A DNA stretch of 47,846 bases from Gammaproteobacteria bacterium (GTDB taxonomy: Bacteria > Pseudomonadota > Gammaproteobacteria > Chromatiales > Chromatiaceae): assembly GCA_020445405.1 (NCBI GenBank), contig JAGRGQ010000028.1, positions 1 to 47,846 of the forward strand, written 5' to 3'. Below the pieces are notes generated by a model. That model was not told the origin of the DNA, ran no database searches, and was given only the letters and a program-made list of their open reading frames with translations. A program made the translations under genes and the position numbers. Positions 15,498 through 24,093 of the stretch are shown one piece after another (within the stretch, counting starts at the first letter, position 1; every line of letters starts with the position of its first letter).

Positions 15498-16742
15498 TTA
15501 CACCCGGCCGATCCTCATGGAGATCGGCCAGGTGATTCGCTGCAGACTACCGGGCTCTCCCCAGACAGCCGTCAACTGCTCGCCGAAACGCTCGAAGATC
15601 TCCCGGCGGCCCGCGTCCAACGCACGGCGATAGGCGGACCAGGTCTGCATATAGCCGAGCAGCTGATCGATGTTCCAGTCCCGGTGTATGAAAAGCGCCG
15701 GCGAGGGCCAATGTGAAAACGGAAACGGCAGCTCCGCGTATCCAGTCTCGACATGATGGCGCCCCGCAGGCCAGAACTGCGCCGTCTGCTGCCAGTAAAA
15801 TTGCTGCAGCCTGGCATTGAGCGGCCCCTCCAGGTAAGGCACGCCGTAACTGGCCAGCGCAATGACGGCTCCGGGCTTCCCGACCCGGCGGCACTCCCGA
15901 TAGAACCGGGGAAGATCGAACCAGTGGGCGGCCTGCGCGGCGACAATAAGATCGGCGGAGTCGCTTGCCGCGCTCATGTTTTCCGCCGCTTCCCGCCGGT
16001 AGAGAATATTCGGGCGCTGTTGCGCATGATCCAACTGGTCCGCGCTTACATCGGTGGCGATCACCTGATCGAAGTGACCCGCCAGCAGCGTGGAGAGCTG
16101 TCCGCTCCCGCATCCGACATCCAGCGCCAGCCGCCGCTCCGCGCAGGATCCGGCCAGCTGTTGCGCGAGTTCCGGCGGATAGGTCGGTCGACTTAGCGCA
16201 TAAGCCTCTCCACCCTGTTGAAAATATCCGTGGCTGGCGGTCGGCAACCCCTCCTCGCTCGTTCCCGGAGCGCGCTCATCGCACCGCTTGGCAACTGCTA
16301 TTCTTTGCGCGAAATCCAGACGTTGAAGCGCGGCAATCGCAGCCGACAAATTGCCTCTCAACGGTACATCGATCTCGTCCTCCAACCCCTGAATCGCGTC
16401 GAATATCGCCCGCCATCGCGGCTGCAGATCCCGCAATACGCCTTGCCCCCTGCCGGTCAGACAGACGATCGACCGGCGGGCATCGGACCCGTGGGTGCGC
16501 CTTACCAGACCATCGGCGATCATCAGTTTGACCGTCTGGCTGACTGCCCCCTGCGTGATCGACAGGCGCGCGGTGATCTCGTTGATGGCGCACCCGCCGT
16601 CGGCCAGTGCGCGCATCACCGGCGTGTAGCGCGGCCGATAATTCAATGCGTCAACGCCGTAAGCTTTCTCCGACCCACGCTCGACCAGTTCGCCCAGATG
16701 CCGGAGCAGTTCACCCAGTCCCGGTTTCAGTTTTTGCGTCAT
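15498..16742 (-). CDS. MarR-type regulator fused to a SAM-dependent methyltransferase
   Basis: A 414-residue two-domain protein. Residues 1-145 form a MarR winged-helix domain: the recognition region is INEITARLSITQGAVSQTVK (53-72), followed by the wing DGLVRRTHGSDARRSIVCLT. Residues 168-414 form a class I methyltransferase: the entry YFQQGGEAYALSRPTYP, SAM motif I LALDVGCGSGQ (205-215), VIATDVSADQL (acidic loop after strand 2), ADLIVAAQAAHWFDLPRFYRE, resembling trans-aconitate/UbiE-like small-molecule methyltransferases. ArsR-methyltransferase fusions are common, and a MarR version is less usual. A 20-bp palindrome 10 bases upstream of the start codon suggests autoregulation. The frame is continuous, so this is a true fusion. 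The methyl acceptor is unknown. Confidence 0.85.
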   Translation of the reverse strand: MTQKLKPGLGELLRHLGELVERGSEKAYGVDALNYRPRYTPVMRALADGGCAINEITARLSITQGAVSQTVKLMIADGLVRRTHGSDARRSIVCLTGRGQGVLRDLQPRWRAIFDAIQGLEDEIDVPLRGNLSAAIAALQRLDFAQRIAVAKRCDERAPGTSEEGLPTASHGYFQQGGEAYALSRPTYPPELAQQLAGSCAERRLALDVGCGSGQLSTLLAGHFDQVIATDVSADQLDHAQQRPNILYRREAAENMSAASDSADLIVAAQAAHWFDLPRFYRECRRVGKPGAVIALASYGVPYLEGPLNARLQQFYWQQTAQFWPAGRHHVETGYAELPFPFSHWPSPALFIHRDWNIDQLLGYMQTWSAYRRALDAGRREIFERFGEQLTAVWGEPGSLQRITWPISMRIGRV

Positions 16743-16751
16743 CGGGTCAAA

Positions 16752-16771
16752 TTACATTAGCGCTAATTTAA
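16752..16771 (-). promoter_or_regulatory. Palindromic operator candidate for the MarR fusion
   Basis: TTAcATTAGCGCTAATtTAA is a 20-bp inverted repeat with one mismatched pair and a perfect 12-bp core (ATTAGCGCTAAT, 16756-16767). It ends 10 bases before the ATG of the MarR-methyltransferase gene, in AT-rich DNA that must contain or adjoin the promoter. Size and symmetry fit MarR dimer sites, so autorepression is likely. Confidence 0.55.
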
Positions 16772-16862
16772 TAGCAAACCCGCAGCGAGAGCGGCGCCTC
16801 AAAATTTATCCTGAGCGTATCCGCCGCAACCCTAAGCGTGCAGCCAGTAAGCTTTAAGCCGT

Positions 16863-16896
16863 TGAGGCGGTGCGGAAAGGATATCAAGCCGCCTCA
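16863..16896 (-). terminator. Possible terminator hairpin after hoxX
   Basis: TGAGGCGG (16863-16870) and CCGCCTCA (16889-16896) form a perfect 8-bp stem with an 18-base loop, 44 bases beyond the hoxX stop in the direction of transcription. No convincing T-run follows, so it may only stabilise the 3' end. Confidence 0.35.
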
Positions 16897-16940
16897 GCCC
16901 CGGTAGTTCGTCCGCAGCGATCAACGGTGTTGCAGGAGAC

Positions 16941-18644
16941 TCAGGAACGCTTCTTCCCGATCCGGTCGGACGCACGCCGCAGATCCCGGTGACGGGCAAT
17001 GGTGACGGGAGTGCGCGACTTCGGTACCTTATAGACAAAATTATAGCGGGCCACATGATAGCTCGGATCGAAACCGTAGAAATTCCGCTTCATCCTGCTC
17101 AGTTCCTGTTCCCGGTAGCGCTCCAGCGGCCGCTCCAGTTCGTCCATGGCGCGGCGCCGGATTTTTTCCGCCAGCATCTCCTCCCACCCCGGATCGACAG
17201 CCAGCAATTCCGCCTCTCTCTCCAACACCGACACAAATTCCCCGTGACCGCACGCGAAGCAGGCATCGACCAGGCCCAACTCAAACGCCTCCCCGCAGCC
17301 CATGGGCAGGCGCCCCTGGGTGATGCGGACAGCGCGTTCGTCCCCCACCCGTTTCGGCAGCAGATAGGTCCAGTACTCCGAACCATAGAGATTCCCCATG
17401 TCTTTGTAATGCGGATTGAGGATGACGCCGGAGCGGGCCCAGACCAGATCCGCCGCGCGCGCCAGGAAGACGCCGCCGGCTCCGGCGTTGCCCTGCAGCG
17501 CCGATATCGTGACATGGCTCTGCGTGGTGATAATGTCGCGCGCCAGGTCATTGATGGCGTTGATATTGAGCCAGGACTCGTCGGCCGGGCTCGCCGCCGC
17601 CTCGATCAGGTTCAGATGCAGGCCGTTGGACCAGAAGTCGGAACCACCCATCAGCACAATGACCCGGGTATCCCTGCTCCGGGCACTGGCAAAGGCTTCA
17701 CGCAAACGTTCGCACTGGTGTCTGCTCATGGCGCCGTTGTAGAAATGGAAATGGAGATAGCCGACGCCACTGCGCTCGCGGTAGCTTATTTCCGGATAAC
17801 CCCCGGCTTCGGGAAGATGCGCGGTTTCATCGGCCAGCACCCGGGTGGCAGGCAGTTTAAACGGATGGGCGCCCTGGCTGTCGCGCAGATGACCGATCCA
17901 GATCGAACCATCGACCGTGGCGCGACAGATGGCTGGACCGGAGCGGGCGATCACCTCTCCCGGCCTGCCGCCCAACGACGGTTCGTGGTGGGCATCATGA
18001 AGAAAACAGTCGCGTCCGAACAGCCGGTCGGCGACCCCGGGAAATCCATCGCCGCTGCGGATTTTTCGCAGTACGGTCTGGCTATCGTCCCGCCGCCAGT
18101 CGATCGCACGGTCAGCCTGGCGAACCAGTGGTCGCGGCGTGCCGCGGACATCGTGATTGGCATAATCCAGCGGTTCGGGCTCAAAACCCCCCTGCTGCAA
18201 ATGCCCGATCGCAGTGAGTACCGTGCGCACCGCCGCCTCGGTCACCTCATTGCGGTACAGACTGGCCTTGGTCGCCTGGCGCATCGGAAACGTTTCGGTG
18301 GCCCAGATATCCCCTGCGTCCATTTCCGCATTTGCCTGCAGCAGCGTGACGCCCCAATGGCGCTCACCGTTCAGTATCGCCCAGTCCAGCGCTGAAGGCC
18401 CCCGGTCGCCCTTGATTCCGGGATGAACCACCAGGCAGATATGATTGGCCCAGATTTCACGCGCTATGGCGCGCTTTAAAAACGGCGCGACGATCAGATC
18501 CGGCCGGAACAGCGCCACCGCCTCGATGCTGACCCGGTCGTTGATATCGAACTCGACCGAAACCTGGTGTCCACGCTGACACAGCTCAACGTACAGACGT
18601 TGGCTCAGGCTGTTGAACGCTTGGGTGAGGAGCAGGATTTTCAT
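16941..18644 (-). CDS. hoxX: HoxX, CO-ligand synthesis for [NiFe]-hydrogenase maturation
   Basis: A 567-residue HoxX protein. The N-terminal half (about 1-270) resembles N10-formyl-tetrahydrofolate transferases, with the HoxX signature HPGIKGDRGPSALDWAILNG. The C-terminal half (about 290-520) is a crotonase/enoyl-CoA hydratase fold (MGGSDFWSNGLHLNLIE, ALQGNAGAGGVFLARAADLV). Work on Aquifex and Ralstonia HoxX shows that the first part transfers formyl to coenzyme A and the second releases CO, which becomes the Fe ligand of the hydrogenase under aerobic conditions. It starts 11 bases after hypE and is last in the hyp operon. Its presence implies that the cell matures a [NiFe]-hydrogenase while exposed to oxygen. 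Confidence 0.95.
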   Translation of the reverse strand: MKILLLTQAFNSLSQRLYVELCQRGHQVSVEFDINDRVSIEAVALFRPDLIVAPFLKRAIAREIWANHICLVVHPGIKGDRGPSALDWAILNGERHWGVTLLQANAEMDAGDIWATETFPMRQATKASLYRNEVTEAAVRTVLTAIGHLQQGGFEPEPLDYANHDVRGTPRPLVRQADRAIDWRRDDSQTVLRKIRSGDGFPGVADRLFGRDCFLHDAHHEPSLGGRPGEVIARSGPAICRATVDGSIWIGHLRDSQGAHPFKLPATRVLADETAHLPEAGGYPEISYRERSGVGYLHFHFYNGAMSRHQCERLREAFASARSRDTRVIVLMGGSDFWSNGLHLNLIEAAASPADESWLNINAINDLARDIITTQSHVTISALQGNAGAGGVFLARAADLVWARSGVILNPHYKDMGNLYGSEYWTYLLPKRVGDERAVRITQGRLPMGCGEAFELGLVDACFACGHGEFVSVLEREAELLAVDPGWEEMLAEKIRRRAMDELERPLERYREQELSRMKRNFYGFDPSYHVARYNFVYKVPKSRTPVTIARHRDLRRASDRIGKKRS

Positions 18645-18655
18645 GCTTTGGATTA

Positions 18656-19696
18656 TCAGCAGATTCTCGGCAGCTGCTCCCCTGCCAGCCAGTCCACTAT
18701 CCGGCTGCCGCCGAAGCGGGTCTCCATCTGTACAAACCCGTGGCGGTCCTCGACCACCTCACCGATGAGCGCGGCACTGCTTCCCAGCGGATGAGCCCGC
18801 ATTACCCGTAACAGCTGCGCCGCATGCCGCCGTTCGCAGATGCAGACCAGCTTGCCTTCATTGGCAACATAGAGCGGATCCAGTCCCAGCAACTCACAGG
18901 CTGCGTTTACCTGGGGTTTGACCGGAATATCCTCTTCCCTAAGTCTCATACCGACCGCCGACTGGCGGGCCAGTTCGTTCAGCGTGGTGGCCAGTCCGCC
19001 GCGGGTGGGATCGCGCAGACAGTGAATCTCCGGTACCGCGGCAACCAGATCGGCGACCAGGGTATGCAGTGCGGCTGAGTCGGATTCGATACTGGTCTCG
19101 AACACCAGGTTCTCGCGACTCGACATGATCGCCACACCATGATCCCCAATGGTACCACTGACCAGAATGGCATCTCCGGGCCTTGCCCTGTCCCCCGAGA
19201 TGTTCACCCCGGCAGGCACCAGGCCGATACCCGTCGTGGTGATGAAGATGCCATCACCCTTGCCCCTCTCGACCACTTTGGTGTCGCCAGTGACCACCGC
19301 CACGCCTGCGCTCTCTGCGGCGGCGCTCATACTCACCACCACGCGTTCCAGATCGATCAGCGGAAAACCCTCCTCCAGAATGAAACCCGCCGACAGATAG
19401 AGCGGTCTGGCGCCAGACATGGCGACGTCATTTAACGTGCCATGAATGGCGAGCGAACCGATATCGCCACCGGGAAAAAACAGCGGGGAGATGACGTGCC
19501 CGTCGGTACTTATCACCATGCGGCCGGCGGGCACTTCGAACATTGCCTGGTCGTTAGCCTGGCGCAGCAGGTCATTGTCGAGGTGCTTGACGAACAACTC
19601 CTCGATCAACTGGGCCATCGCCCGTCCGCCGCTGCCGTGGGTCATATCCACCGCACCCTGCCTGATATTCAGTCGTAGAGGAAATCTTTTTGACAT
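18656..19696 (-). CDS. hypE: Hydrogenase maturation protein HypE
   Basis: A 346-residue PurM/ThiL-fold enzyme that dehydrates the carbamoylated C-terminal cysteine to a thiocyanate, donating the CN ligands of the NiFe site. Visible markers are the start MTHGSGGRAMAQLIEELF, ISTDGHVISPLFFPGGDIG, VVTGDTKVVERGKGDG (ATP site) and the exact C-terminal PRIC, whose last Cys carries the modification. The usual partner HypF, which carbamoylates that Cys, is not in this window. The gene lies 46 bases after hypD. Confidence 0.97.
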   Translation of the reverse strand: MSKRFPLRLNIRQGAVDMTHGSGGRAMAQLIEELFVKHLDNDLLRQANDQAMFEVPAGRMVISTDGHVISPLFFPGGDIGSLAIHGTLNDVAMSGARPLYLSAGFILEEGFPLIDLERVVVSMSAAAESAGVAVVTGDTKVVERGKGDGIFITTTGIGLVPAGVNISGDRARPGDAILVSGTIGDHGVAIMSSRENLVFETSIESDSAALHTLVADLVAAVPEIHCLRDPTRGGLATTLNELARQSAVGMRLREEDIPVKPQVNAACELLGLDPLYVANEGKLVCICERRHAAQLLRVMRAHPLGSSAALIGEVVEDRHGFVQMETRFGGSRIVDWLAGEQLPRIC

Positions 19697-19742
19697 TTTT
19701 CATTACCACCTGCGCGTGCGGGTGACGGTCGGGGAGTGCAGA

Positions 19743-20891
19743 TCAGGCAACCGCGTCCGGGGATTCCTCCGGATCACGAAAGCGGCCGTAACTCCAATAG
19801 GCGGCGCAGGCCCCCTCGGATGAGACCATGCAGGAGCCCATGGGATTCTCCGGCGTACAGACCGTGCCAAAAAGTCTGCAGTCTGTGGGACGCCTGGCGC
19901 CGCGCAATATAGACGGACATTCGCACCCCTTGACCTCTGCCGCGCTGGAGACGGGCAGTTCAAAGCGCCGTTCGGCGTCGAAATCCGCGTATGACTGTTT
20001 GATCCTGAGTGCGCTGTAGGGCACCACACCCAACCCCCGCCACTCAAAGCTGCGCCGCAGCTCCATCACTTCGGCCACAAGGTTCTGCGCCTTGACGTTG
20101 CCCTCCCGGGTGACTACGCGGGTGTACTCATTCTCGACCTCGTGCCTTCCGCTGTTGATCTGGCGCACCAGCATCAGTGCAGACTGCATCACATCCAGCG
20201 GTTCGAAACCTGCGATCACCACCGGTTTCTGATACTCCTCGGCAAAAAACTCGAAGGGCCGGCTGCCGATCACCGAACTGACGTGCGAGGGCCCGAAAAA
20301 ACCGTCGATGGAGACGCCGGCCAGCTCACGCACCTCGGGCGATTCCAGAATATTCTGTATCGCCGCCGGTGTCAGCACATGGTTGCAGAATACGCTGAAA
20401 TTATCCAAACCCTCCGCCTGCGCCTGCCTGATAGCCACCGCGGTCGGCGGCGTGGTGGTCTCGAAACCGATGGCGAAAAAGACCACCTGCCGGTTGGGAT
20501 TCTCGCGCGCAATTCTGAGCGCATCCAGCGTCGAGTAGATCATACGCACATCCGCACCCGCCGCTTTCACCTTGAGCAGACTCCTGCCGCCGCCGGCCGG
20601 CACCCGCAGTAGATCGGCGTAGGTGCAGAGCGTGACATGCTGCGTTTTCACCAGCTCAATCGCGCTCTCTATCCGGCCTATCGGCAGCACACAGACCGGG
20701 CACCCGGGACCATGCACGAAGCTGACGTTGTCCGGCATCAGGTCCTGCACGCCATAGCGAAAAATGGCATGGGTGTGGCCGCCGCAGAACTCCATCAGAT
20801 TGTACCGGCGCCGCGGCTCCACCTCCGCGGCAATGGCTGCAGACAATCTTTTCGCCAGCGACTGCTGCCTGAATTCGTCCACATATCTCAT
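19743..20891 (-). CDS. hypD: Hydrogenase maturation protein HypD
   Basis: A 382-residue [4Fe-4S] scaffold protein that, with HypC, carries the Fe(CN)2CO unit before insertion. Conserved cysteine motifs are CGGHTHAIFRYG (Fe-binding Cys), HGPGCPVCVLP (redox Cys pair) and FAIGFETTTPPTA. The C-terminal iron-sulfur ligands are in CECPSI, DCRLFGTVC and MGSCMVSSEGACAAYW. The ATG overlaps the hypC stop by four bases, giving translational coupling of the two partners. Confidence 0.97.
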   Translation of the reverse strand: MRYVDEFRQQSLAKRLSAAIAAEVEPRRRYNLMEFCGGHTHAIFRYGVQDLMPDNVSFVHGPGCPVCVLPIGRIESAIELVKTQHVTLCTYADLLRVPAGGGRSLLKVKAAGADVRMIYSTLDALRIARENPNRQVVFFAIGFETTTPPTAVAIRQAQAEGLDNFSVFCNHVLTPAAIQNILESPEVRELAGVSIDGFFGPSHVSSVIGSRPFEFFAEEYQKPVVIAGFEPLDVMQSALMLVRQINSGRHEVENEYTRVVTREGNVKAQNLVAEVMELRRSFEWRGLGVVPYSALRIKQSYADFDAERRFELPVSSAAEVKGCECPSILRGARRPTDCRLFGTVCTPENPMGSCMVSSEGACAAYWSYGRFRDPEESPDAVA

Positions 20892-21121
20892 GCAGGCTTA
20901 CCGTTCAGACCAGCCTGGGCAAAGAGCGCCAGGGTCAGCTGCGCCTCCTCCTCGCTCACCTTATTGAGCGCATAACCGACATGGATGAGCACGAAATCAT
21001 TCACCACGACATCTTCCACCAGCGCCAGCGACACCTCCTTACGCACGCCATCGAGCTCCACCACGGCCATATCAGTGGCGGGTTCGACGGCGACCACCCG
21101 GGCAGGCAGGGCCAGACACAT
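20888..21121 (-). CDS. hypC: Hydrogenase maturation chaperone HypC
   Basis: A 77-residue HypC/HybG chaperone. The protein begins MCLALPARVV; after Met removal the N-terminal Cys binds the iron of the Fe(CN)2CO unit and docks the large subunit. I chose the ATG at 21121 because the family requires Cys at position 2 and GAGGAG lies eight bases upstream; an in-frame GTG at 21130 would bury that Cys. It starts 12 bases after hypB and overlaps hypD. Confidence 0.95.
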   Translation of the reverse strand: MCLALPARVVAVEPATDMAVVELDGVRKEVSLALVEDVVVNDFVLIHVGYALNKVSEEEAQLTLALFAQAGLNGKPA

Positions 21122-21133
21122 ATCCTCCACTCC

Positions 21134-21991
21134 TCAGGCGGACGCCGCCAGTTCCGGATGTTCCACCAGCGCCAGCTGCCTGGCCGCCCTGATCCACCGG
21201 CACCAGCCCGCCATGCCCTCGCCGGTGCGTGCCGACAGCTGCAGCACACGGATACCGGGATTGACCCGGCGGGCGTTATCGATGCACTTCTCCACATCGA
21301 AATCGAGGTAGGGTAGCAGGTCCGTCTTGTTCAGGATCATCAGATCCGATGCGTGGAACATGTCGGGATACTTGATTGGTTTATCCTCGCCCTCGGTGAC
21401 AGAAAGAATCGTCACCTTGTGCGCTTCACCGAGATCGAACGCCGCCGGGCAGACCAGGTTGCCGACGTTTTCGATAAACAACACACCGCCGTCAGCCGGC
21501 TTCAGGCGCTGCAGCGCGTGACCCACCATGTGCCCGTCCAGATGACACCCTTTTCCGGTATTGATCTGCAACGCCTTCACCCCGGTGGCGCGGATGCGCT
21601 CCGCGTCGTTGTCGGTCTGTTGGTCACCCTCGATGACAGTGACAGCGAGCTCCCCCTTCAGATCCTCTATGGTGCGCGTCAACAGCATCGTCTTGCCTGA
21701 GCCGGGACTGGAGACAAGGTTTAGTGCCAGTATGCCGTGCTCGGAGAAGAAACGCCGGTTGGCGGCGGCGTACTCGTTGTTTTTGCTGAGAATATCCTGC
21801 TCAATCTGAACCATGCGGCCCTGGCTCATGCCTGGTGCGTGCGCGTGCGCCGGCCCCCCGCCATAGTGATGGTGTTCGTGGCCATGGGGTTGGTGATGAT
21901 GATCGTGATCATGATGATGAGGATGATCGCGCTTCTGATCATCATCTTCGATCCTGGTCTCGCCTTCACCGCATCCGCAAACTGTGCACAT
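21134..21991 (-). CDS. hypB: Hydrogenase nickel incorporation GTPase HypB
   Basis: A 285-residue GTPase that delivers nickel to the hydrogenase large subunit with HypA. It begins [10 protein letters not shown], the N-terminal high-affinity nickel motif (CxxCGC). Residues 23-51 form a histidine-rich stretch ([20 protein letters not shown]), which in other bacteria stores nickel and aids growth when Ni is scarce. The G domain shows the P-loop SSPGSGKT (94-101), [22 protein letters not shown] (metal-binding Cys) and NKTD (base recognition). It starts 12 bases after hypA. Confidence 0.97.
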   Translation of the reverse strand: MCTVCGCGEGETRIEDDDQKRDHPHHHDHDHHHQPHGHEHHHYGGGPAHAHAPGMSQGRMVQIEQDILSKNNEYAAANRRFFSEHGILALNLVSSPGSGKTMLLTRTIEDLKGELAVTVIEGDQQTDNDAERIRATGVKALQINTGKGCHLDGHMVGHALQRLKPADGGVLFIENVGNLVCPAAFDLGEAHKVTILSVTEGEDKPIKYPDMFHASDLMILNKTDLLPYLDFDVEKCIDNARRVNPGIRVLQLSARTGEGMAGWCRWIRAARQLALVEHPELAASA

Positions 21992-22003
21992 GGCAATCTC
22001 CTC

Positions 22004-22345
22004 TCAATCCACTTCAAGCTCTTTAATGCGCATCTCTTCGCCGCCGGTCACCTGCAGCTGACGGCCGCCGCAATCGGGACACGCATGGAACCGTTGTTGC
22101 ACCCGAACCGTTTTTGCGCACTGCATGCACCAGGCCTGCCCCGGCAGTTCCACGATCTCCAGCCGGGCGCCCTCCGCCAGCGAGCCACGCGTCACGACCT
22201 CGAAACCGAAGCGCATCGCCTCCGGTTCCACCGCGGATAACTGGCCGATCTCCAGCCAGACGGTTCTTACCCGCGCAAAGCCCCGGTCTGCAGCGCTCTG
22301 CTCCAGCACCTGGAGGATGGATTCACACAGCGACATTTCGTGCAT
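22004..22345 (-). CDS. hypA: Hydrogenase nickel metallochaperone HypA
   Basis: A 113-residue HypA/HybF protein that hands nickel to the hydrogenase large subunit. The N-terminal MHEMSL supplies the Ni site (Met amine, His 2), and the zinc site is formed by CMQC and CPDC in the C-terminal third. GGAGGTGAGGT stands directly before the ATG. It is the first gene of the hypABCDE-hoxX operon, so the promoter should lie just above 22345. No clear sigma-54 or sigma-70 boxes stand out there. Confidence 0.97.
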   Translation of the reverse strand: MHEMSLCESILQVLEQSAADRGFARVRTVWLEIGQLSAVEPEAMRFGFEVVTRGSLAEGARLEIVELPGQAWCMQCAKTVRVQQRFHACPDCGGRQLQVTGGEEMRIKELEVD

Positions 22346-23116
22346 ACCTCACCTCCACTCCGAAGTCCGCGCAACATCCAACGGAATCACCCGGTATCGG
22401 CCCCCGCAGCATCTCCCTGCGACCTATCGGCTTATCCACGTTGCGTCGCTGAAAGGCCCTGCAGTGCGCTTTCTGCGTGTGACCGGCCGGGGTTCGACTG
22501 CGCGTCGCCTCTTCGCTTTCAGCTGCAAGGACGGGATCCGATGCCTGTTTCCAGATCGTATTATACCCCGCAAACCCGCCTCCGCCGTTACCGTCGCGCT
22601 CCCCCGGTCGGAAAAACCGAAATTAAGGAGAGCAGGGAACTGGTCTGGTACAGCGGTCCCCCGCGGTATCCGCCATAAAGCATTATCGGGTCGCAGGTAT
22701 AGCAGCAGACCGCGACCATCGATGTTGCCACCGTCACCTCCATAGGACCCGCCGAAAAAGCCTTCGTTCACCGGCAGGCGTGTGCAATCCCCTGCTGGCG
22801 ACCGACACTGCTGCGAATCCGTTCCACCGCAGCGCGGGTCACTTTGGGGAGTGCGCCGACTTCCGGCGTGGCGAGAATTCCGGCATCCCGGGGACACGGG
22901 GACCAGCGCGAGCGGCGCTGACGGGTCGGCGCCCGTTGTCCCTCCGCAGGCAGTTCCAGGTGCCCCGGACGTCGGTCGTTTGACTCCCTTCTGAAACGTA
23001 TCCAGGCAAGCAGGAATCCCTTAACATGGAGCGTCGGCCGCCGGCCGCTGCAGGCGCGCCCCGCGCAAACGGGGAGCGTCCCGGAGGCGATCGGAAACTC
23101 ACGGACAAACAAGCAG
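22346..23116. other. 771-bp gap between hypA and the EamA gene, possible decayed gene
   Basis: Both strands have open frames up to about 157 codons, but none has a convincing start or known motif. On the minus strand, one frame around 22770-22900 (GALPKVTRAAVERIRSSVGR) stops, and another frame continues around 22640-22770 (NEGFFGGSYGGDGGNIDG, RGLLLYLRPDNALWRIPRG) with more protein-like composition, which could be a frameshifted remnant. The hyp promoter must also be here. No RNA gene or mobile element is recognised. Confidence 0.35.
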
Positions 23117-24007
23117 ATGATCGACAGAAACAGCGCGCTGCGGTGGATTCCCTTCATTTTTATCCTGCTCTGGTCAACCGGCTTCATCGGTGCCAAGTTC
23201 GGGCTCCCCTACGCTGAACCGTTTACGCTCCTCAGCATCCGCATGTACCTCACGCTGGGCGCATTTCTCGTACTCATTCGTCTGTACCGGGCGCACTGGC
23301 CCGATTTTTCCGGAACGATGCACTCCCTTGTCGTTGGCGCGCTGGTGCACACCTGCTACCTGGGCGGGGTATTCTCCGCCATCTCAGCCGGCATGACCGC
23401 GGGACTTGCATCGTTGCTGGTCGGACTGCAGCCGATACTGACCGCGCTCCTTGCCTGGGGCTGGCTGGGAGAGCGGGTCTCCCACCGACAGAAAACCGGC
23501 CTGGTAATGGGTCTGCTCGGGGTGGCGATGGTACTGATTCTCGGAAAACCCGGCCCGGGGGCTATCGCCTACACGCCGCAGACACTCGGCTATACGATGA
23601 TCGCTTTGCTGGGCATCACCGTCGGCACGCTCTACCAGAAACGGTTCTGCGCGGGCGTGAACCTGTTGACCGGCACTTTCTATCAGTATCTGGCGACCGC
23701 GCTGGCAACGACCGCACTCTCGTTCCTGTTGGAAACCCGGCAGGTGCAGTGGGAGCCGGTTTTCATCGCGGCCCTGGCGTGGCTGGTCATGGGACTGTCG
23801 GTTGGCGCCGTACTGCTGTTGATGCGGATGATCCGGGAGGGTGAAGCGGCCAGAGTGGCCAGTTATTTTTATCTGACTCCGCCGGTCACCGCGCTGATTG
23901 CCTGGATACTGTTCGGCGAAACGCTGACGCTTTGGGCAATCGGCGGCATTGCGCTAACCGCTGCCGGTGTTTACCTGGTGGTCGGCAAGGCACGCACACC
24001 AGCCTGA
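23117..24007 (+). CDS. EamA-family (DMT) transporter
   Basis: A 296-residue inner-membrane protein of the drug/metabolite transporter superfamily, with ten predicted helices in two EamA halves (about 8-140 and 155-290). Family features are LLWSTGFIGAKFGLPYAEP at the start, SAGMTAGLASLLVGLQPILT (end of the first half) and RVASYFYLTPPVTALIAWIL with FGETLTLWAIGGIALTAAGV in the second. Members export amino acids, purines or other metabolites. The ATG has only a weak ribosome site. A terminator follows but belongs mainly to the convergent ssb gene. Substrate unknown. Confidence 0.9.
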   Translation: MIDRNSALRWIPFIFILLWSTGFIGAKFGLPYAEPFTLLSIRMYLTLGAFLVLIRLYRAHWPDFSGTMHSLVVGALVHTCYLGGVFSAISAGMTAGLASLLVGLQPILTALLAWGWLGERVSHRQKTGLVMGLLGVAMVLILGKPGPGAIAYTPQTLGYTMIALLGITVGTLYQKRFCAGVNLLTGTFYQYLATALATTALSFLLETRQVQWEPVFIAALAWLVMGLSVGAVLLLMRMIREGEAARVASYFYLTPPVTALIAWILFGETLTLWAIGGIALTAAGVYLVVGKARTPA

Positions 24008-24030
24008 TTCTGATCCCCCTCGAACCCGAT

Positions 24031-24053
24031 AAAAAAGCCCCGCGGTGCGGGGC
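24031..24053 (-). terminator. Intrinsic terminator of ssb
   Basis: GCCCCGC (24037-24043), loop GGT, GCGGGGC (24047-24053). Read on the minus strand the stem is followed by six T (24036-24031), 41 bases after the ssb stop. The stem may also stop EamA-gene transcription, though the T-run on that side is poor. Confidence 0.9.
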
Positions 24054-24093
24054 GTTAATGAGGCGTCTTTACGCTTTTGTCTCAGCTGGAGAT

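Noticed and set aside
16989-18395. Plus-strand open frame of 468 codons antisense to hoxX
   Set aside because: HoxX is certain on the minus strand, and the antisense protein has no recognisable domain.
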